Below the pieces are notes generated by a model. The model saw only the letters and a list, made by a program, of their open reading frames with translations, was not told where the DNA came from and searched no databases. DNA of 64,000 nt from Gloeocapsa sp. PCC 7428 (GTDB taxonomy: Bacteria; Cyanobacteriota; Cyanobacteriia; Cyanobacteriales; Chroococcidiopsidaceae): the NCBI RefSeq assembly GCF_000317555.1, contig NC_019745.1:4588001-4652000 (forward strand), given 5' to 3'. Positions within the stretch are counted from its first letter, which is position 1, and each line of letters begins with the position of its first letter. The translations under genes and the position numbers were made by a program. Below, piece after piece: positions 35,798 to 45,574 of the stretch.

Positions 35798-37177
35798 ATG
35801 GTAGCGGTAGCAATTTTAGCAGCAGGACGCGGCACGCGAATGAAATCCTCTTTGCCTAAGGTGTTACATCCTTTGGGAGGAAGATCGATTGTTGAACAGG
35901 TTCTTCAAAGTTTACATAAAATTTCACCAACGCGGTGTTTGATGATTGTTGGCTATCAGGCAGAGCAAGTCAAAGCATCGCTTACCGAGGTAGCATCTGA
36001 TCTGACGATTTCTTTAGAGTTTGTTGAACAAACCGAACAACTAGGAACAGGTCATGCAATTCAACAAGTCATACCGTATTTAGAGAACTTTACGGATGAT
36101 TTACTCGTTCTCAACGGTGATGTTCCCTTATTACGACCAGAAACGCTACAAAATTTGCTGCAAACGCATAAGGAACGTCAAAACGCTGCAACAATCCTGA
36201 CCGCGCAGTTACCAAATCCACAGGGCTACGGGCGTGTATTTTGTGATGAACATAATATTGTTCAGCAAATTGTTGAAGATCGCGACTGTTCGACAGCGCA
36301 GAAACAAAACTGTCGCATTAATGCTGGAGTTTATTGCTTTCGCTGGTCAGATTTAGCTGAGGTATTACCGCGATTGCAACCAAATAACAACCAGAAAGAA
36401 TACTATTTGACGGATACCGTCAGTTTCTTAGAGCCTGTCATGGCGGTTGATGTAGAAGATTACCAAGAAATTCTGGGGATCAATGACCGACAACAACTTG
36501 CGACTGCCTATAGTATATTACAAGCGCGAGTCAAGTCGCAATGGATGGCTGCGGGTGTCACGCTGATCGACCCTGCAAGTATTACGATTGACGATACTGT
36601 GCAAATCGACCCTGATGTAATTATCGAACCGCAAACGCATTTACGCGGACAGACAGTGATTCAGTCAGGGTGTCGTATTGGACCTGGTAGTTTGGTTGAA
36701 AACAGCCGTATAGCTGAGAATGTGAGCGTGCTGTATTCGGTTGTAACCGATAGTAGCGTTGCCGCAAATACGCGGATTGGTCCTTATGCGCATTTACGCG
36801 GTCATGCGGTCGTAGGTGCGGGGTGTAAGATTGGTAATTTTGTTGAGTTGAAAAATAGTCAGCTAGGCGATCGCACGAATGTAGCACATTTATCGTATCT
36901 TGGAGATGCTACGCTCGGAACGCAAGTTAATGTGGGTGCGGGAACGATTACTGCGAATTATGACGGCGTACAAAAGCATCCAACAAAAATCGGCGATCGC
37001 TCTAAAACAGGGGCAAATAGTGTTCTAGTTGCGCCGTTAACAATTGGTAACGATGTCAACATTGCAGCGGGTTCAGCAGTCACAGAAGATGCTCCTGATG
37101 ATTGTTTAGTTATTGGTCGGGCGCGTCAAGTGATCAAACCAGGTTGGCGGTTGAAAAGTAAGGATCGCGGATCGTAG
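35798..37177 (+). CDS. glmU: Bifunctional UDP-GlcNAc pyrophosphorylase / glucosamine-1-phosphate acetyltransferase
   Basis: GlmU makes UDP-GlcNAc for peptidoglycan and surface glycans. The N-terminal uridyltransferase has [29 protein letters not shown] and LNGDVPLL, and the C-terminal half is a left-handed beta helix of hexapeptide repeats with [10 protein letters not shown] and SYLGDA-type acetyltransferase residues. At 459 residues it has the standard length. ATG at 35798. Confidence 0.96.
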   Translation: MVAVAILAAGRGTRMKSSLPKVLHPLGGRSIVEQVLQSLHKISPTRCLMIVGYQAEQVKASLTEVASDLTISLEFVEQTEQLGTGHAIQQVIPYLENFTDDLLVLNGDVPLLRPETLQNLLQTHKERQNAATILTAQLPNPQGYGRVFCDEHNIVQQIVEDRDCSTAQKQNCRINAGVYCFRWSDLAEVLPRLQPNNNQKEYYLTDTVSFLEPVMAVDVEDYQEILGINDRQQLATAYSILQARVKSQWMAAGVTLIDPASITIDDTVQIDPDVIIEPQTHLRGQTVIQSGCRIGPGSLVENSRIAENVSVLYSVVTDSSVAANTRIGPYAHLRGHAVVGAGCKIGNFVELKNSQLGDRTNVAHLSYLGDATLGTQVNVGAGTITANYDGVQKHPTKIGDRSKTGANSVLVAPLTIGNDVNIAAGSAVTEDAPDDCLVIGRARQVIKPGWRLKSKDRGS

Positions 37178-37178
37178 A

Positions 37179-37197
37179 GGCAAGGCAACGCCTTGCC
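37179..37197. repeat. GGCAAGGC palindromic repeat after glmU
   Basis: GGCAAGGC-aac-GCCTTGCC is a near-perfect hairpin without a T-run. Repeats of this GGCAAGGC type are widespread between cyanobacterial genes. Confidence 0.65.
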
Positions 37198-37270
37198 CAT
37201 AAGGATTAGGAAGAAAAGTAAAATGCCTCTAGTTTAAAGTAGTAGTGAAGCCATAAGCTGTCTATTTGGT

Positions 37271-37693
37271 ATGGAAGAACTTCTAGAACTTCGGGAATTA
37301 CTACAGCAAGGCAAAGTTGATGAAGCTTTGCTGTTGGTGGACGAGTTGGAAGACATGAGCCTGAGTGACAAAATCAATAAAATTGATAGCTATGGCGTGA
37401 TATTACTCGTTCTTCTGATTAAACAGCAGGCTGAAAAACGTTCAACCCGCTCTTGGGAGATTTCTATTGAAAATGCGGCGCGAGAAATCCGCAAGCTTAA
37501 TAAACGCCGCAAAGCGGGTGGCTGTTATTTATCGTCAGCGCAACTCAGCGAGATCCTCCAAGAAGGATATCAAATTGCACTCAAACGAGCGTCCACAGAA
37601 ACCTTTGAAGGGCGTTTTGAGGCTGAAGAACTAGAAAGCATGGTAGACAAGCAAATGATTTTGTCGCAGGCGATCGCGTTGCTTCAGCAGTAG
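37271..37693 (+). CDS. DUF29 family protein
   Basis: This 140-residue soluble protein has the DUF29 look: a helical N-terminus, IDSYGVILLVLLIKQQAEKRSTRSW and a C-terminal helix region with LYQIALKRA-type sequence. DUF29 proteins are abundant in cyanobacteria and their function is unknown. The gene is convergent with the isoaspartyl peptidase gene and overlaps its end by 10 bp. Confidence 0.75.
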   Translation: MEELLELRELLQQGKVDEALLLVDELEDMSLSDKINKIDSYGVILLVLLIKQQAEKRSTRSWEISIENAAREIRKLNKRRKAGGCYLSSAQLSEILQEGYQIALKRASTETFEGRFEAEELESMVDKQMILSQAIALLQQ

Positions 37694-38625
37694 CTTGTCA
37701 GTTCCTCACCCGTCCATTCCAACGTATCACCCACTTTCTCACCGGTATGATAGGCAGCAAGTAGCACTTCACTAGTTTTTCCCCAAGCGATCGCGCCTGT
37801 TGAGTCGATTGCAATTGCGCCTAAATCGCGTTTGTGGTTGTATGCTTCGGTAAACGAGCGTTGCATCGCTTCTGGTAAAGCTAAGCCGTCGGTGACGCGG
37901 ACAACGATTCGCGCTGCTAAACATTCGTCAATAATATCTTCACCAATTCCGGTACAACTGACTGCTGCGTCGGCTGTGGCATAATTGCCAGCAGGCATTG
38001 CAGAATCACTCACGCGCCCGATACGTTCAAAACCTTTACCGCCCGTTGAAGTCCCAACTGCTAAATATCCTTGTGTGTCGAGGGCAACAACGCCAATTGT
38101 ACCGCGTCCAGCATTGCTCGATTCAACTAACTCTTTTTCGGCAACGACGCCCGCCATTTTTTTCTCAAAATTATCTTGTCGTTCCTGAAGCCACTCTTGC
38201 AACCGCAACTCAGTCAAAGCATCGTAGCTAGGAATTTGCAATTCGCGTAACAACTCAGCCGCACCATAATCAGATAGCACGCGATCCGAGGAAGACTGCA
38301 AATTTTGCGCCAGACCAATCGGATGCTGTACCCGCGAGACGTTAATTACACCACTAAAGCGCTGGCAAACACCATCCATGAGTGACGCACTCATGCGAAT
38401 TTGACCATCAGATTGCAGCACTGAACCTGTCCCAGCATTAAAGCGCGGATCGTCTTCTAATAATTGACAGCCATGAACGACAGCCTCAGCAGCTGTTGCA
38501 CCTGCAAGCAATAGTGCATAGACTTCTTCGATAACTGAGTAGAGCGATCGCCGAATGATTTCTACTCCGCCTTTACTTTTGAGGGAACTACCAGCCCCGC
38601 CATGAATAATTAACTTTGGTTGCAC
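37684..38625 (-). CDS. Isoaspartyl peptidase / L-asparaginase (Ntn-hydrolase, plant type)
   Basis: The 313-residue precursor belongs to the asparaginase-2 family: IIHGGAGS at the start and AGRGTIGVVALD, where the enzyme cleaves itself before Thr to expose the N-terminal nucleophile of the beta subunit. STGGKGFERIGRVSDSA and TGIGEDII provide the substrate-binding residues. It hydrolyses isoaspartyl dipeptides and asparagine, and may mobilise cyanophycin breakdown products (the isoaspartyl dipeptide beta-Asp-Arg). Start is GTG at 38625. Confidence 0.93.
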   Translation of the reverse strand: MQPKLIIHGGAGSSLKSKGGVEIIRRSLYSVIEEVYALLLAGATAAEAVVHGCQLLEDDPRFNAGTGSVLQSDGQIRMSASLMDGVCQRFSGVINVSRVQHPIGLAQNLQSSSDRVLSDYGAAELLRELQIPSYDALTELRLQEWLQERQDNFEKKMAGVVAEKELVESSNAGRGTIGVVALDTQGYLAVGTSTGGKGFERIGRVSDSAMPAGNYATADAAVSCTGIGEDIIDECLAARIVVRVTDGLALPEAMQRSFTEAYNHKRDLGAIAIDSTGAIAWGKTSEVLLAAYHTGEKVGDTLEWTGEELTSYC

Positions 38626-38730
38626 TCGTCATCCTAAAATTTTAGACTTGTGATTTTAGATTTTAGATTATCTACAAAAACGATTTAGTAATGTATGGTA
38701 AATATTGCTCAATTTTTCTAGCTATGCGGC

Positions 38731-38796
38731 TTGGTAATTGGTAAATGGTAATTGATAAATGCTTTTACGACCTATTACCCATTACCCTTTACCCGT
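38731..38796. repeat. GGTAATTG-type inverted repeat
   Basis: A run of GGTAATTGGTAAATGGTAATTG faces ATTACCCATTACCCTTTACC across a short spacer, so the RNA could fold into a long hairpin. The stop codon of the DUF2256 gene lies inside the right arm. Similar units are at 42432-42498. Confidence 0.75.
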
Positions 38797-38956
38797 TGCC
38801 ATATTTATCTGCATTTGAGCGCCGCCGACGACAGCGTTCAGAGCAATACTTTACATCATCCCAACAATCTGCCCATTTTTTTCGCCAAGTGAAGGGACGC
38901 TGACAAACAGGACAAATTTTTGTCGGTAAATCTGATTTAGCGCGAGTTCGTGCCAT
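38789..38956 (-). CDS. DUF2256 small zinc-ribbon-like protein
   Basis: A 55-residue basic protein with C-P-V-C and Y-C-S-E-R-C pairs ([26 protein letters not shown]), matching the DUF2256 family of small four-cysteine proteins. Metal binding is likely, function unknown. ATG at 38956, TAA at 38789-38791; the stop lies in a GGTAAT repeat. It is divergent from the TrmJ-like gene, with under 60 bp between starts. Confidence 0.85.
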   Translation of the reverse strand: MARTRAKSDLPTKICPVCQRPFTWRKKWADCWDDVKYCSERCRRRRSNADKYGNG

Positions 38957-39013
38957 GTTGAGTAAGTAATAGATGAGTAGTCTAATTTTAAGAAATATTG
39001 CGAGAAAAAAGTG

Positions 39014-39751
39014 ATGGTAGAAACCGCCTTAACTGGAATACGAATAGTTTTAGTCGAACCAGCAGGGGCTTTGAATGTTGGCGCGATCGCCCGTGTTATG
39101 AAAAATTCAGGGCTAGAACATCTTGTGTTAGTCAATCCGCAGTGCGATCCGCTGTCTGGGGAAGCGCAACTAATGGCGGTTCATGCAGTGGATATTTTAG
39201 AAAATGCAGTTCAAGTTGGAACATTACCAGAAGCGCTAGTAAACTGTACGCGGGCGATCGCGACCACCGCTCGCGATCGCGACACGGGGATTACACTCGA
39301 ACATCCACGTACTGCACTTCCGTGGTTAATCGAGCAAAACACCGCGCTGATTTTTGGACCCGAATATCGTGGTTTGAGTAATGAAGAATTAAAATATGCA
39401 CAACGCTTTGTCCGCATTCCAACAAGCGATCGCTACCCGTCACTAAATCTTGCTGCATCTGTTGCAATTTGCGCTTATGAACTGTTTCAATGTGCAATGC
39501 AAACAGAAACTGCTTCGACGAGCAATTCTGATGTAGCTTCGCTTGATATTTTAGAAGGCTATTATCAACAATTAGAACAAATATTACTCGACATTGGTTA
39601 TCTTTACCCGCACACGGCTGCAAGTCGGATGCAAAAGTTTCGCCAAGTGTTCAATCGCACACAGTTAACTACTTCTGAAGTCGCTATGTTGCGAGGAGTT
39701 TTATCGCAAATACAATGGGCATTGCAGCAGAAAATCAAGGAACAAAGTTAA
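39014..39751 (+). CDS. TrmJ-like SPOUT RNA 2'-O-methyltransferase
   Basis: This 245-residue SPOUT-fold protein has the TrmH/TrmJ motif set: [21 protein letters not shown] (motif 1), [16 protein letters not shown] (motif 2) and [16 protein letters not shown] (motif 3 knot). The order and the C-terminal helical extension fit TrmJ, which methylates the ribose of tRNA position 32. GTG at 39011 and ATG at 39014 are adjacent and I chose ATG. Confidence 0.87.
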   Translation: MVETALTGIRIVLVEPAGALNVGAIARVMKNSGLEHLVLVNPQCDPLSGEAQLMAVHAVDILENAVQVGTLPEALVNCTRAIATTARDRDTGITLEHPRTALPWLIEQNTALIFGPEYRGLSNEELKYAQRFVRIPTSDRYPSLNLAASVAICAYELFQCAMQTETASTSNSDVASLDILEGYYQQLEQILLDIGYLYPHTAASRMQKFRQVFNRTQLTTSEVAMLRGVLSQIQWALQQKIKEQS

Positions 39752-39904
39752 TTCTCTGCTGATATCAGTACAAATGAACTATTTTGCATTATTTTAAGCT
39801 GTAATTGATCGCCATTTATTCGTAGATTGGTATAAACTAAGTTGCCAACGCCACATATTTCCCAAAAAGTAAAGCGCAATTTTAGGGTGCTTGAGGAGTT
39901 AGAC

Positions 39905-41368
39905 GTGAAACAGCTGTCTGCTACAGAGTTAAAGGTATCAAAAACCCCAGTTTCCGAGGGTAAAATCACAGCACGACGGGAAAGTCGCCTTTCGGATAGC
40001 AGCCAGCAAAAAGTACCAAATAAAAGTAGGAATCAATCGATATCGGGATCAGCATCAACTGCCAACGGGAAAGCACGTAAAAAGGTTGACTTACCCTTAA
40101 ATCCGCAAGTCGTTAATCGAAATGCTAGGGCAAATCAGCCAAATTATACAAACGGGAACACATCTCAAAATGTGGAACGCGAACCGTCAAGGCGGGTGAA
40201 ATTACCTCAGGAAGTGAGTGAGAAGCAACGCATCATTGAGCGCACTGTGATTACACCGCGTCCGCAGCGCGAAAAACGCCGTAATCATCGAATCACTAAC
40301 TTGACAAAACCGCTGCTATATGCTTCAAGAGTATTGATTTTCGGAGTGGGAATTGCAGCGATCGCTGGAACTGTATTGTCGGTATTAGATCCTACAAATC
40401 GCATCAAAGCTGAAGATGCGCAAACTCCAGTAACACAAGAGGAGGTGACGGAAGTCGCAGTCGTTCCAGGTTCGGCGTTGCAGATGACGCAAGAAATGAG
40501 TTCGTTAAAAACAACGGTAGAACAGTTAGCGGCGAAACAAAAAAATCTCCTTCCAGGCGTCTTTTTCTTGGATTTAGACACAGGAGCGTATTTAGAAATT
40601 AATGGGAACTCAACTTTCGCTTCGGCAAGTATGATTAAAGTGCCAGTGTTGGTTGCGTTTTTCCAAGATGTCGATGCGGGTAAAATTCGCTTGGATGAAC
40701 GGCTGACGCTGAAAAAAGAGTTGGTAGGCGGTGGTTCGGGAGATATGCAATACAAGCCGCTGGGAACAAAATTCACTGCACTGGAAACAGCCACCAAGAT
40801 GATTACGATCAGCGATAACACCGCGACGAATTTACTCATTGAGCGCATGGGTGGCGCTGCTGCATTGAATGAGCGGTTTCTGAGTTGGGGATTACCAGCA
40901 ACCCAAATTCGGAACCTACTACCAGATTTAGAAGGAACAAATACGACAAGCCCTAGAGATTTAGCGCACTTGATGGCGTTAGTCGATGATGGCAAGTTGA
41001 TGTCGTTGCGATCGCGCGATCGCCTGTTAGATATCATGCGACGTACCGTGACGAATACCTTGCTACCACGCGGTTTAGGTGAAGGAGCGAGAATAGCCCA
41101 TAAAACGGGTGACATCGGCTCTTTAGTCGGTGATGTGGGCTTAGTGGATATGCCGAGTGGTAAGCGCTATATTGCTGTCGCAATGGTAAAACGTCCCCAT
41201 AATGATGGTCGCGCTCAAGAACTCATTCGGCAAATTTCGCGTGCGGCTTATCAAGAATTGAGCAAACCGAACGTCGATCAAATTATGCGGACAACACCTT
41301 TTGTGACAACAAACCCGCCAGCAGGCAATTCAGCAACCACTAGCAACGCACAATCGACAACGAATTAG
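39905..41368 (+). CDS. Membrane-anchored class A beta-lactamase-like serine hydrolase
   Basis: A basic cytoplasmic N-terminus (about 150 residues, low complexity) leads to one transmembrane helix (LLYASRVLIFGVGIAAIAG) and an extracytoplasmic beta-lactamase/transpeptidase-like domain. The domain has S-x-x-K in SASMIKVPVLV, SDN in ITISDNTATNLL and KTG in AHKTGDIG. In the omega loop the segment LLPDLEG aligns with the WEPELN of class A enzymes, so the deacylating Glu166 is replaced by Leu. A true drug-degrading lactamase is therefore unlikely, and a wall-related hydrolase or binding protein is more plausible. The frame opens with TTG at 39842, but GTG at 39905 has AGGAG 6 nt upstream and is preferred (487 residues). 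Confidence 0.8.
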   Translation: MKQLSATELKVSKTPVSEGKITARRESRLSDSSQQKVPNKSRNQSISGSASTANGKARKKVDLPLNPQVVNRNARANQPNYTNGNTSQNVEREPSRRVKLPQEVSEKQRIIERTVITPRPQREKRRNHRITNLTKPLLYASRVLIFGVGIAAIAGTVLSVLDPTNRIKAEDAQTPVTQEEVTEVAVVPGSALQMTQEMSSLKTTVEQLAAKQKNLLPGVFFLDLDTGAYLEINGNSTFASASMIKVPVLVAFFQDVDAGKIRLDERLTLKKELVGGGSGDMQYKPLGTKFTALETATKMITISDNTATNLLIERMGGAAALNERFLSWGLPATQIRNLLPDLEGTNTTSPRDLAHLMALVDDGKLMSLRSRDRLLDIMRRTVTNTLLPRGLGEGARIAHKTGDIGSLVGDVGLVDMPSGKRYIAVAMVKRPHNDGRAQELIRQISRAAYQELSKPNVDQIMRTTPFVTTNPPAGNSATTSNAQSTTN

Positions 41369-41375
41369 TAAATTA

Positions 41376-41413
41376 AAGGGGTCAGGGTTAAACTCCCCTC
41401 AGGGAAATCACTA
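41376..41413 (-). repeat. Dispersed intergenic repeat, partial copy E
   Basis: GGGGTCAGGGTTAAACTCCCCTCAGGGAAATCACTA matches the first third of copy C (28314). It ends in the stop codon of obg. Confidence 0.75.
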
Positions 41414-42424
41414 GTGAGTGACTTCTTGCCCAACAGGAGTATCTAAGATAGACCAAATTTGCTGTAGTAGTGGTTCTAACCCTTGGTGAGTCGCTGCTGA
41501 AATTAGAAACGGTTTACTACCATGACGCTGGGCAAGTTCCTGGGCGATCGCGGCTATTGTTTCTTCATCAACTGCATCAATTTTGTTTAATGCTAAAACT
41601 TGCGGGCGATCGGGTAATCCGCGTCCGTAGGCGTGTAACTCTTGCTGAATCGTTTGATAGTCAGCAACGGGATCTGTGGCGGTAGCGTCTACTAAATGCA
41701 ACAGCAAACGAGTACGTTCGATATGACGCAAGAAATCATGTCCTAACCCTGCGCCCTGATGCGCACCAGCGATTAAACCAGGAATATCGGCAAAAACTGT
41801 ACCATCACCCGTTGGTTTACGCACAACGCCTAAATTAGGGATAAGTGTTGTAAAAGGATAATCGGCGACTTTGGGACGGGCTGCGGAAAGCGCAGAAATG
41901 AGCGTTGATTTACCCGCGTTGGGAAGTCCAATAATACCGACTTCGGCTAAGAGTTTTAATTCGAGGCGTAGCAGGCGTTGTTCTCCAGGTAAGCCAGGAA
42001 GTGCATACTCTGGGGCGCGATTGCGGTTACTCAAAAAATATTTATTTCCTAGTCCGCCTTTACCACCAGCGGCGACGCACAACGTTTGTCCTGGTGCAAC
42101 TAAATCGCCTAGAAGTTCATTCGTTTGGGCATCGTAAACAACTGTACCGCAGGGAACTTCGATTATGCGATCGCTTCCTGCGGCACCTGTACGATTATTG
42201 GGTCCACCACGCGAGCCATTTTCTGCTTGAAAACGGTGCGCATACCTGAAGTCTAATAGCGTTTGTAAATTTTCTACTGCAACTAAAATGACTGAACCGC
42301 CACGTCCGCCATTTCCGCCAGAAGGTCCCCCCGCTGGCACGTATTTTTCGCGGCGGAAGGCTACAATTCCATCACCTCCTGAACCTGCTTCAACTTCTAT
42401 TTCTGCTTGGTCGATAAATTGCAT
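41411..42424 (-). CDS. obg: Obg/CgtA GTPase
   Basis: Ribosome-associated essential GTPase. The glycine-rich Obg fold is at the N-terminus ([27 protein letters not shown]), followed by the G domain with GLPNAGKST (G1), DIPGL (G3) and LNKID (G4). Length is 337 residues, without the longer C-terminal OCT extension, as in many cyanobacteria. The stop codon lies at the edge of repeat copy E. Confidence 0.95.
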   Translation of the reverse strand: MQFIDQAEIEVEAGSGGDGIVAFRREKYVPAGGPSGGNGGRGGSVILVAVENLQTLLDFRYAHRFQAENGSRGGPNNRTGAAGSDRIIEVPCGTVVYDAQTNELLGDLVAPGQTLCVAAGGKGGLGNKYFLSNRNRAPEYALPGLPGEQRLLRLELKLLAEVGIIGLPNAGKSTLISALSAARPKVADYPFTTLIPNLGVVRKPTGDGTVFADIPGLIAGAHQGAGLGHDFLRHIERTRLLLHLVDATATDPVADYQTIQQELHAYGRGLPDRPQVLALNKIDAVDEETIAAIAQELAQRHGSKPFLISAATHQGLEPLLQQIWSILDTPVGQEVTH

Positions 42425-42431
42425 AGTTTTT

Positions 42432-42498
42432 GGGAATGGGTAATGGGTAATGGGTAATTGTTGACAATATTCTTACCAATGACCAATTACCAGTTACT
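42432..42498. repeat. GGGTAAT tandem and inverted repeat
   Basis: Three GGGTAAT units followed by ACCAATGACCAATTACCAGTTAC in the opposite sense form an inverted structure between obg and the TerB gene, of the same family as 38731-38796. Confidence 0.75.
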
Positions 42499-42509
42499 AG
42501 TATTAATGA

Positions 42510-43184
42510 TTAACAATATTCGGTGACATCTTCATGACACTCATCAGCAAGATAGGACAACGCACGGAAGCGCAATCCGACAAGTTGCTCGTAAAGGGGG
42601 TTGAGCTTACACAGTGGGGGAATGTGAACTATTTTCTTGCCAAAGAGCGTAACGTCGCGCTCAAATGGACACTGCGGCGGAATCATTTTGCACAAAAAGC
42701 GGGCAACCTTGGGATCGTGAATGTCGAGTCCATCAAGCCAGTCGCGTACAGGATGCAAAACGTCGATCTGGGGTTGTTCGTCGGTGGGTAAAGTCGTTGT
42801 ATCAGCATCGGTAGGAACGTCACACAATGTTTGGCGCAGCGCCACAAGTGCTGTTTCTTGTAACCCCAAAGCTTGGCAGAATTGATGTATAATTTCATCT
42901 TCTACAGAGGAATACGTACCATCGGCGATCGCCACCATCACCGCAGTCCGTAAAAAGTTTTCTGCGGCAACAGCATTGTCTTTGAAAACGCTTGCTAGTT
43001 CTTGCGGGGTAATTTTTTCAAACGATGCTAAATCAGAATCAATAGTAAGTTCGTGCGTTAAAGCTGCAATGATTTCTTGCTCTTGAGGATCGAAGTTACC
43101 ATCCGCCCAAGCGATCGCGAGTAATCCTCGCAACCAAGCGACGACTTGTTCGTCAGTGTAAGGAGATTTAACAATACTTGTCAT
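42510..43184 (-). CDS. TerB-like protein fused to a Mo-nitrogenase C-terminal-type domain
   Basis: The 224-residue protein has an N-terminal TerB-like helical domain (LAIAWADGNFDPQEQEIIAALT, IADGTYSSVEDEIIHQF). The C-terminal ~80 residues (HPVRDWLDGLDIHDPKVARFLCKMIPPQCPFERDV ...) are of the type annotated as Mo-dependent nitrogenase C-terminal domain. That domain is common in cyanobacteria as a short protein and is not in itself evidence for nitrogen fixation. Cysteines in CKMIPPQC, PPLCKL and the C-terminal DVTEYC may bind metal. The ATG at 43184 is preferred over the TTG at 43193. Function unknown. Confidence 0.75.
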   Translation of the reverse strand: MTSIVKSPYTDEQVVAWLRGLLAIAWADGNFDPQEQEIIAALTHELTIDSDLASFEKITPQELASVFKDNAVAAENFLRTAVMVAIADGTYSSVEDEIIHQFCQALGLQETALVALRQTLCDVPTDADTTTLPTDEQPQIDVLHPVRDWLDGLDIHDPKVARFLCKMIPPQCPFERDVTLFGKKIVHIPPLCKLNPLYEQLVGLRFRALSYLADECHEDVTEYC

Positions 43185-43287
43185 AGTAATCAATACTTAT
43201 AAATATTCCGAGACTATCCTAGCGTTGGTAGTAGCCTAGCTGGCTGTAAACTAGAAAACCGAGTTGCTTATCAATAGGCATAAATTT

Positions 43288-43656
43288 GTGACGCTACCAG
43301 AGTTTGGATTATTTCTCATTTCAATCCTAGCGAGCGTGGCTGGGCAATGGCTGCTCAAAGCGGGTGCATTAAAGCTAGGTAGAGTAGATGCAAGTAATTT
43401 TGTGAGCCATGTGTTAGGCATGATTACGATTCCAGAATTACTTGCTGGATTGACGTGTTATGCCTTGGGTGCAATTGTTTATATTTTGGTGCTAACGCGG
43501 GTTAAACTCAGCGTTGCGGGTCCTGCGGTGGCGTTAGTTTACGTCTTTTCGTTGCTAATTGGGTATTTTATCTTTCGCGAATCTATTCCTATTAGTCGAT
43601 TAGTTGGGTTGGGGCTGATTATCTGTGGCGTTATTCTCGTGATTTGGAAAAGTTAG
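43288..43656 (+). CDS. Small four-helix EmrE/EamA-type transporter
   Basis: This ~122-residue integral membrane protein has four hydrophobic helices and a layout like small multidrug-resistance or half-EamA transporters (SVAGQWLLKAGALKLG, VLTRVKLSVAGPAVALVYVFSLLIGYFIFRE). Such half-size proteins work as dimers, and relatives in glycan loci are undecaprenyl-phosphate-arabinose flippase subunits (ArnE/ArnF-like), interesting because a polysaccharide locus follows. GTG at 43288 is preferred over TTG at 43264. It is convergent with the first glycosyltransferase gene and overlaps its end by 4 bp. Confidence 0.72.
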   Translation: MTLPEFGLFLISILASVAGQWLLKAGALKLGRVDASNFVSHVLGMITIPELLAGLTCYALGAIVYILVLTRVKLSVAGPAVALVYVFSLLIGYFIFRESIPISRLVGLGLIICGVILVIWKS

Positions 43657-44729
43657 AGATAGCGCGCGAGAACTTCAGCGGTAGCTTGTCCCGTTTTCGC
43701 CCAACTGAAATTATTTGCTCTCGCACGACTCAACTCACAAAGGCGCGATCGCAATCCTGATTCGGTTGCAATGGCTTGCATGGCGGCGGTCATTTCTGCA
43801 CTGTTGTAAGGATCGACTAATAGCGCGGCGTCACCTGCAACTTCGGGTAACGAAGAAACGTTTGAGGTGATGACAGGAGTTCCACACGCCATCGCTTCTA
43901 ATACAGGTAATCCAAATCCTTCCCACAAGCTAGGAAACACCAGCGCGATCGCTTGATTGATAATTGTCGGCAAATCTTGATATTTCACATAGTCAAGAAT
44001 TTTGACGCGATCGCTGATATTAAGTTCGGCTGCAACAGTTTGTAATGCAGGAGTATAACGCGGATCGAACGGTCCTGCTAGCCATAATTCATAGTCGCGT
44101 GGCAATGCAGCAAAAGCGGCAATGACTCGATGCAGGTTTTTATAAGGATCGTGGCGTCCAATGTAGAGGAAATAGTTACTTGTTGGTAAATCGAGAAAGC
44201 GAAAGTGGTTAGCGTCGTGCGCTAATAAGATTGACGTAATTTTATCTGGCTTGATGTTGTAAAAGTGTGTGAGATCCTTCGCAGTGGCGGTGGAAATGCA
44301 GAGAATATGTTCAGCTTGCGCTAGCACTTGAGGAACGTAATAGCGAAAGTAAAGCGTTAGCGGAGAACGTGAGGGAAAGTGTAAAGGAATCAAGTCGTTG
44401 ACGTTGACAATGTAACGACAATTCGTCTGTAGCGGGGCTTCGGGTACGGGGGAAAATAGAAGACGCGATCGCAGTTCTTTGTATATTTTGGGAATTTGCC
44501 GTTGCGTCCACAATAAACGCCGAAAATGACCCAAGCTGCCATAATCTGGGGTGAGATTTGGTGGAACTGGGTAGTACTCAGCGTCTAAGGCTTTTGGGCG
44601 CGCCTCTGAGGAAATTAGTAGCGTGGGTTGGAGTGGCTGTAAATGTGGAAATAGGTTAGCCGCGTAGGTTGTGATTCCTGTTGGTTTTTGGGCAAGAAAC
44701 GAAAGGTTAACTAATAAGGAATTTTGCAA
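43653..44729 (-). CDS. Family 4 glycosyltransferase
   Basis: The 358-residue GT-B enzyme has the retaining GT4 signature: [20 protein letters not shown] (donor-site start), [28 protein letters not shown] with the E-x7-E motif, and [15 protein letters not shown]. It should add a sugar, often mannose or rhamnose in such loci, to a lipid-linked glycan on the cytoplasmic side. The frame begins with TTG at 44729 and overlaps the upstream GT2 gene by 19 bp, pointing to translational coupling. It is the last gene of the minus-strand block. Confidence 0.88.
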   Translation of the reverse strand: MQNSLLVNLSFLAQKPTGITTYAANLFPHLQPLQPTLLISSEARPKALDAEYYPVPPNLTPDYGSLGHFRRLLWTQRQIPKIYKELRSRLLFSPVPEAPLQTNCRYIVNVNDLIPLHFPSRSPLTLYFRYYVPQVLAQAEHILCISTATAKDLTHFYNIKPDKITSILLAHDANHFRFLDLPTSNYFLYIGRHDPYKNLHRVIAAFAALPRDYELWLAGPFDPRYTPALQTVAAELNISDRVKILDYVKYQDLPTIINQAIALVFPSLWEGFGLPVLEAMACGTPVITSNVSSLPEVAGDAALLVDPYNSAEMTAAMQAIATESGLRSRLCELSRARANNFSWAKTGQATAEVLARYL

Positions 44730-45574
44730 AATGATAGCAAGTATTTTAAATAAAGTATTGTTCCGTATATTTTACCAAACGCTACTTGCGGTTTGACAAA
44801 AATTAGAATAAAAGCATAGAAAATCAAACGCATTAATCTTAGAAAGAGTATGAAACGATTTGTATATTTTTCTAATGTTATTAAATAACTATATGTACTA
44901 TATTTAATTTTGTTAAATATGTTTTTATTTGTAATTGAAGATGGTTGATGAATGACTTGAAATAGTTTTGTGACTGCAACAATATGCCCTTGTTGCGCGT
45001 ATCTTAGGCAAAACTCAAAGTCTTCGTAATAAAGGAAATATCTTGGATCAAATTGCGGACATTCACTAAAATTGTTACAGTTAAGAATCAAACTACAACC
45101 AGAAACCCAATCACATTGAACATAGGCTGAATCTGAATTACTTAAAATGTCTTGAGTTGAAATAGTACCAGTAGTACGACGAAAACAACCGCCAGCAAAC
45201 CAAATTTTATTACTTGGTGTATAAATAACTGTGCCTAATATCGACACTTCTGGATAAGTTACAAAAAAACAATTAACTTTTTCCTGAGTATTTTCTATAA
45301 AATAAGCATCAGGATTAATAATCCAAACAATGGCATTTTGATTCTGGGAATAAATCCATTGCAATCCTAAATTACACGCATTCCCAAAACCCAGATTTCT
45401 CCCTGGTTCAAGGATAGTAACAGCTTGGGATTGGAGAGATTGAATAGAAAGGTCGTCAACTGAATTATTGACAATTACTATTTTACTGAACGTGTTGGAA
45501 TCATTTTGAATTGATGCAATTAACTTCGTTATGAGCGACGTTGAATAATAATTAACAGTTAAAAAATAGATCAC
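44711..45574 (-). CDS. Family 2 glycosyltransferase (rhamnosyltransferase-like)
   Basis: The 287-residue GT-A protein has IVNNSVDDLSIQSLQ, GRNLGFGNACNLGL, a WIINPDAYF acidic motif, and a C-terminal hydrophobic stretch near residues 238-262. These features are common in putative rhamnosyltransferases (WbbL-like). The dTDP-rhamnose genes upstream fit that idea. Start is GTG at 45574, overlapping the rfbA stop by 4 bp (GTGA). Confidence 0.82.
   Translation of the reverse strand: MIYFLTVNYYSTSLITKLIASIQNDSNTFSKIVIVNNSVDDLSIQSLQSQAVTILEPGRNLGFGNACNLGLQWIYSQNQNAIVWIINPDAYFIENTQEKVNCFFVTYPEVSILGTVIYTPSNKIWFAGGCFRRTTGTISTQDILSNSDSAYVQCDWVSGCSLILNCNNFSECPQFDPRYFLYYEDFEFCLRYAQQGHIVAVTKLFQVIHQPSSITNKNIFNKIKYSTYSYLITLEKYTNRFILFLRLMRLIFYAFILIFVKPQVAFGKIYGTILYLKYLLSFCKIPY

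Noticed and set aside
42510-43184. Reading the Mo-nitrogenase C-terminal-type domain as evidence for nitrogen fixation.
   Set aside because: The domain occurs widely in cyanobacteria outside nif clusters and no nif gene is in the window.
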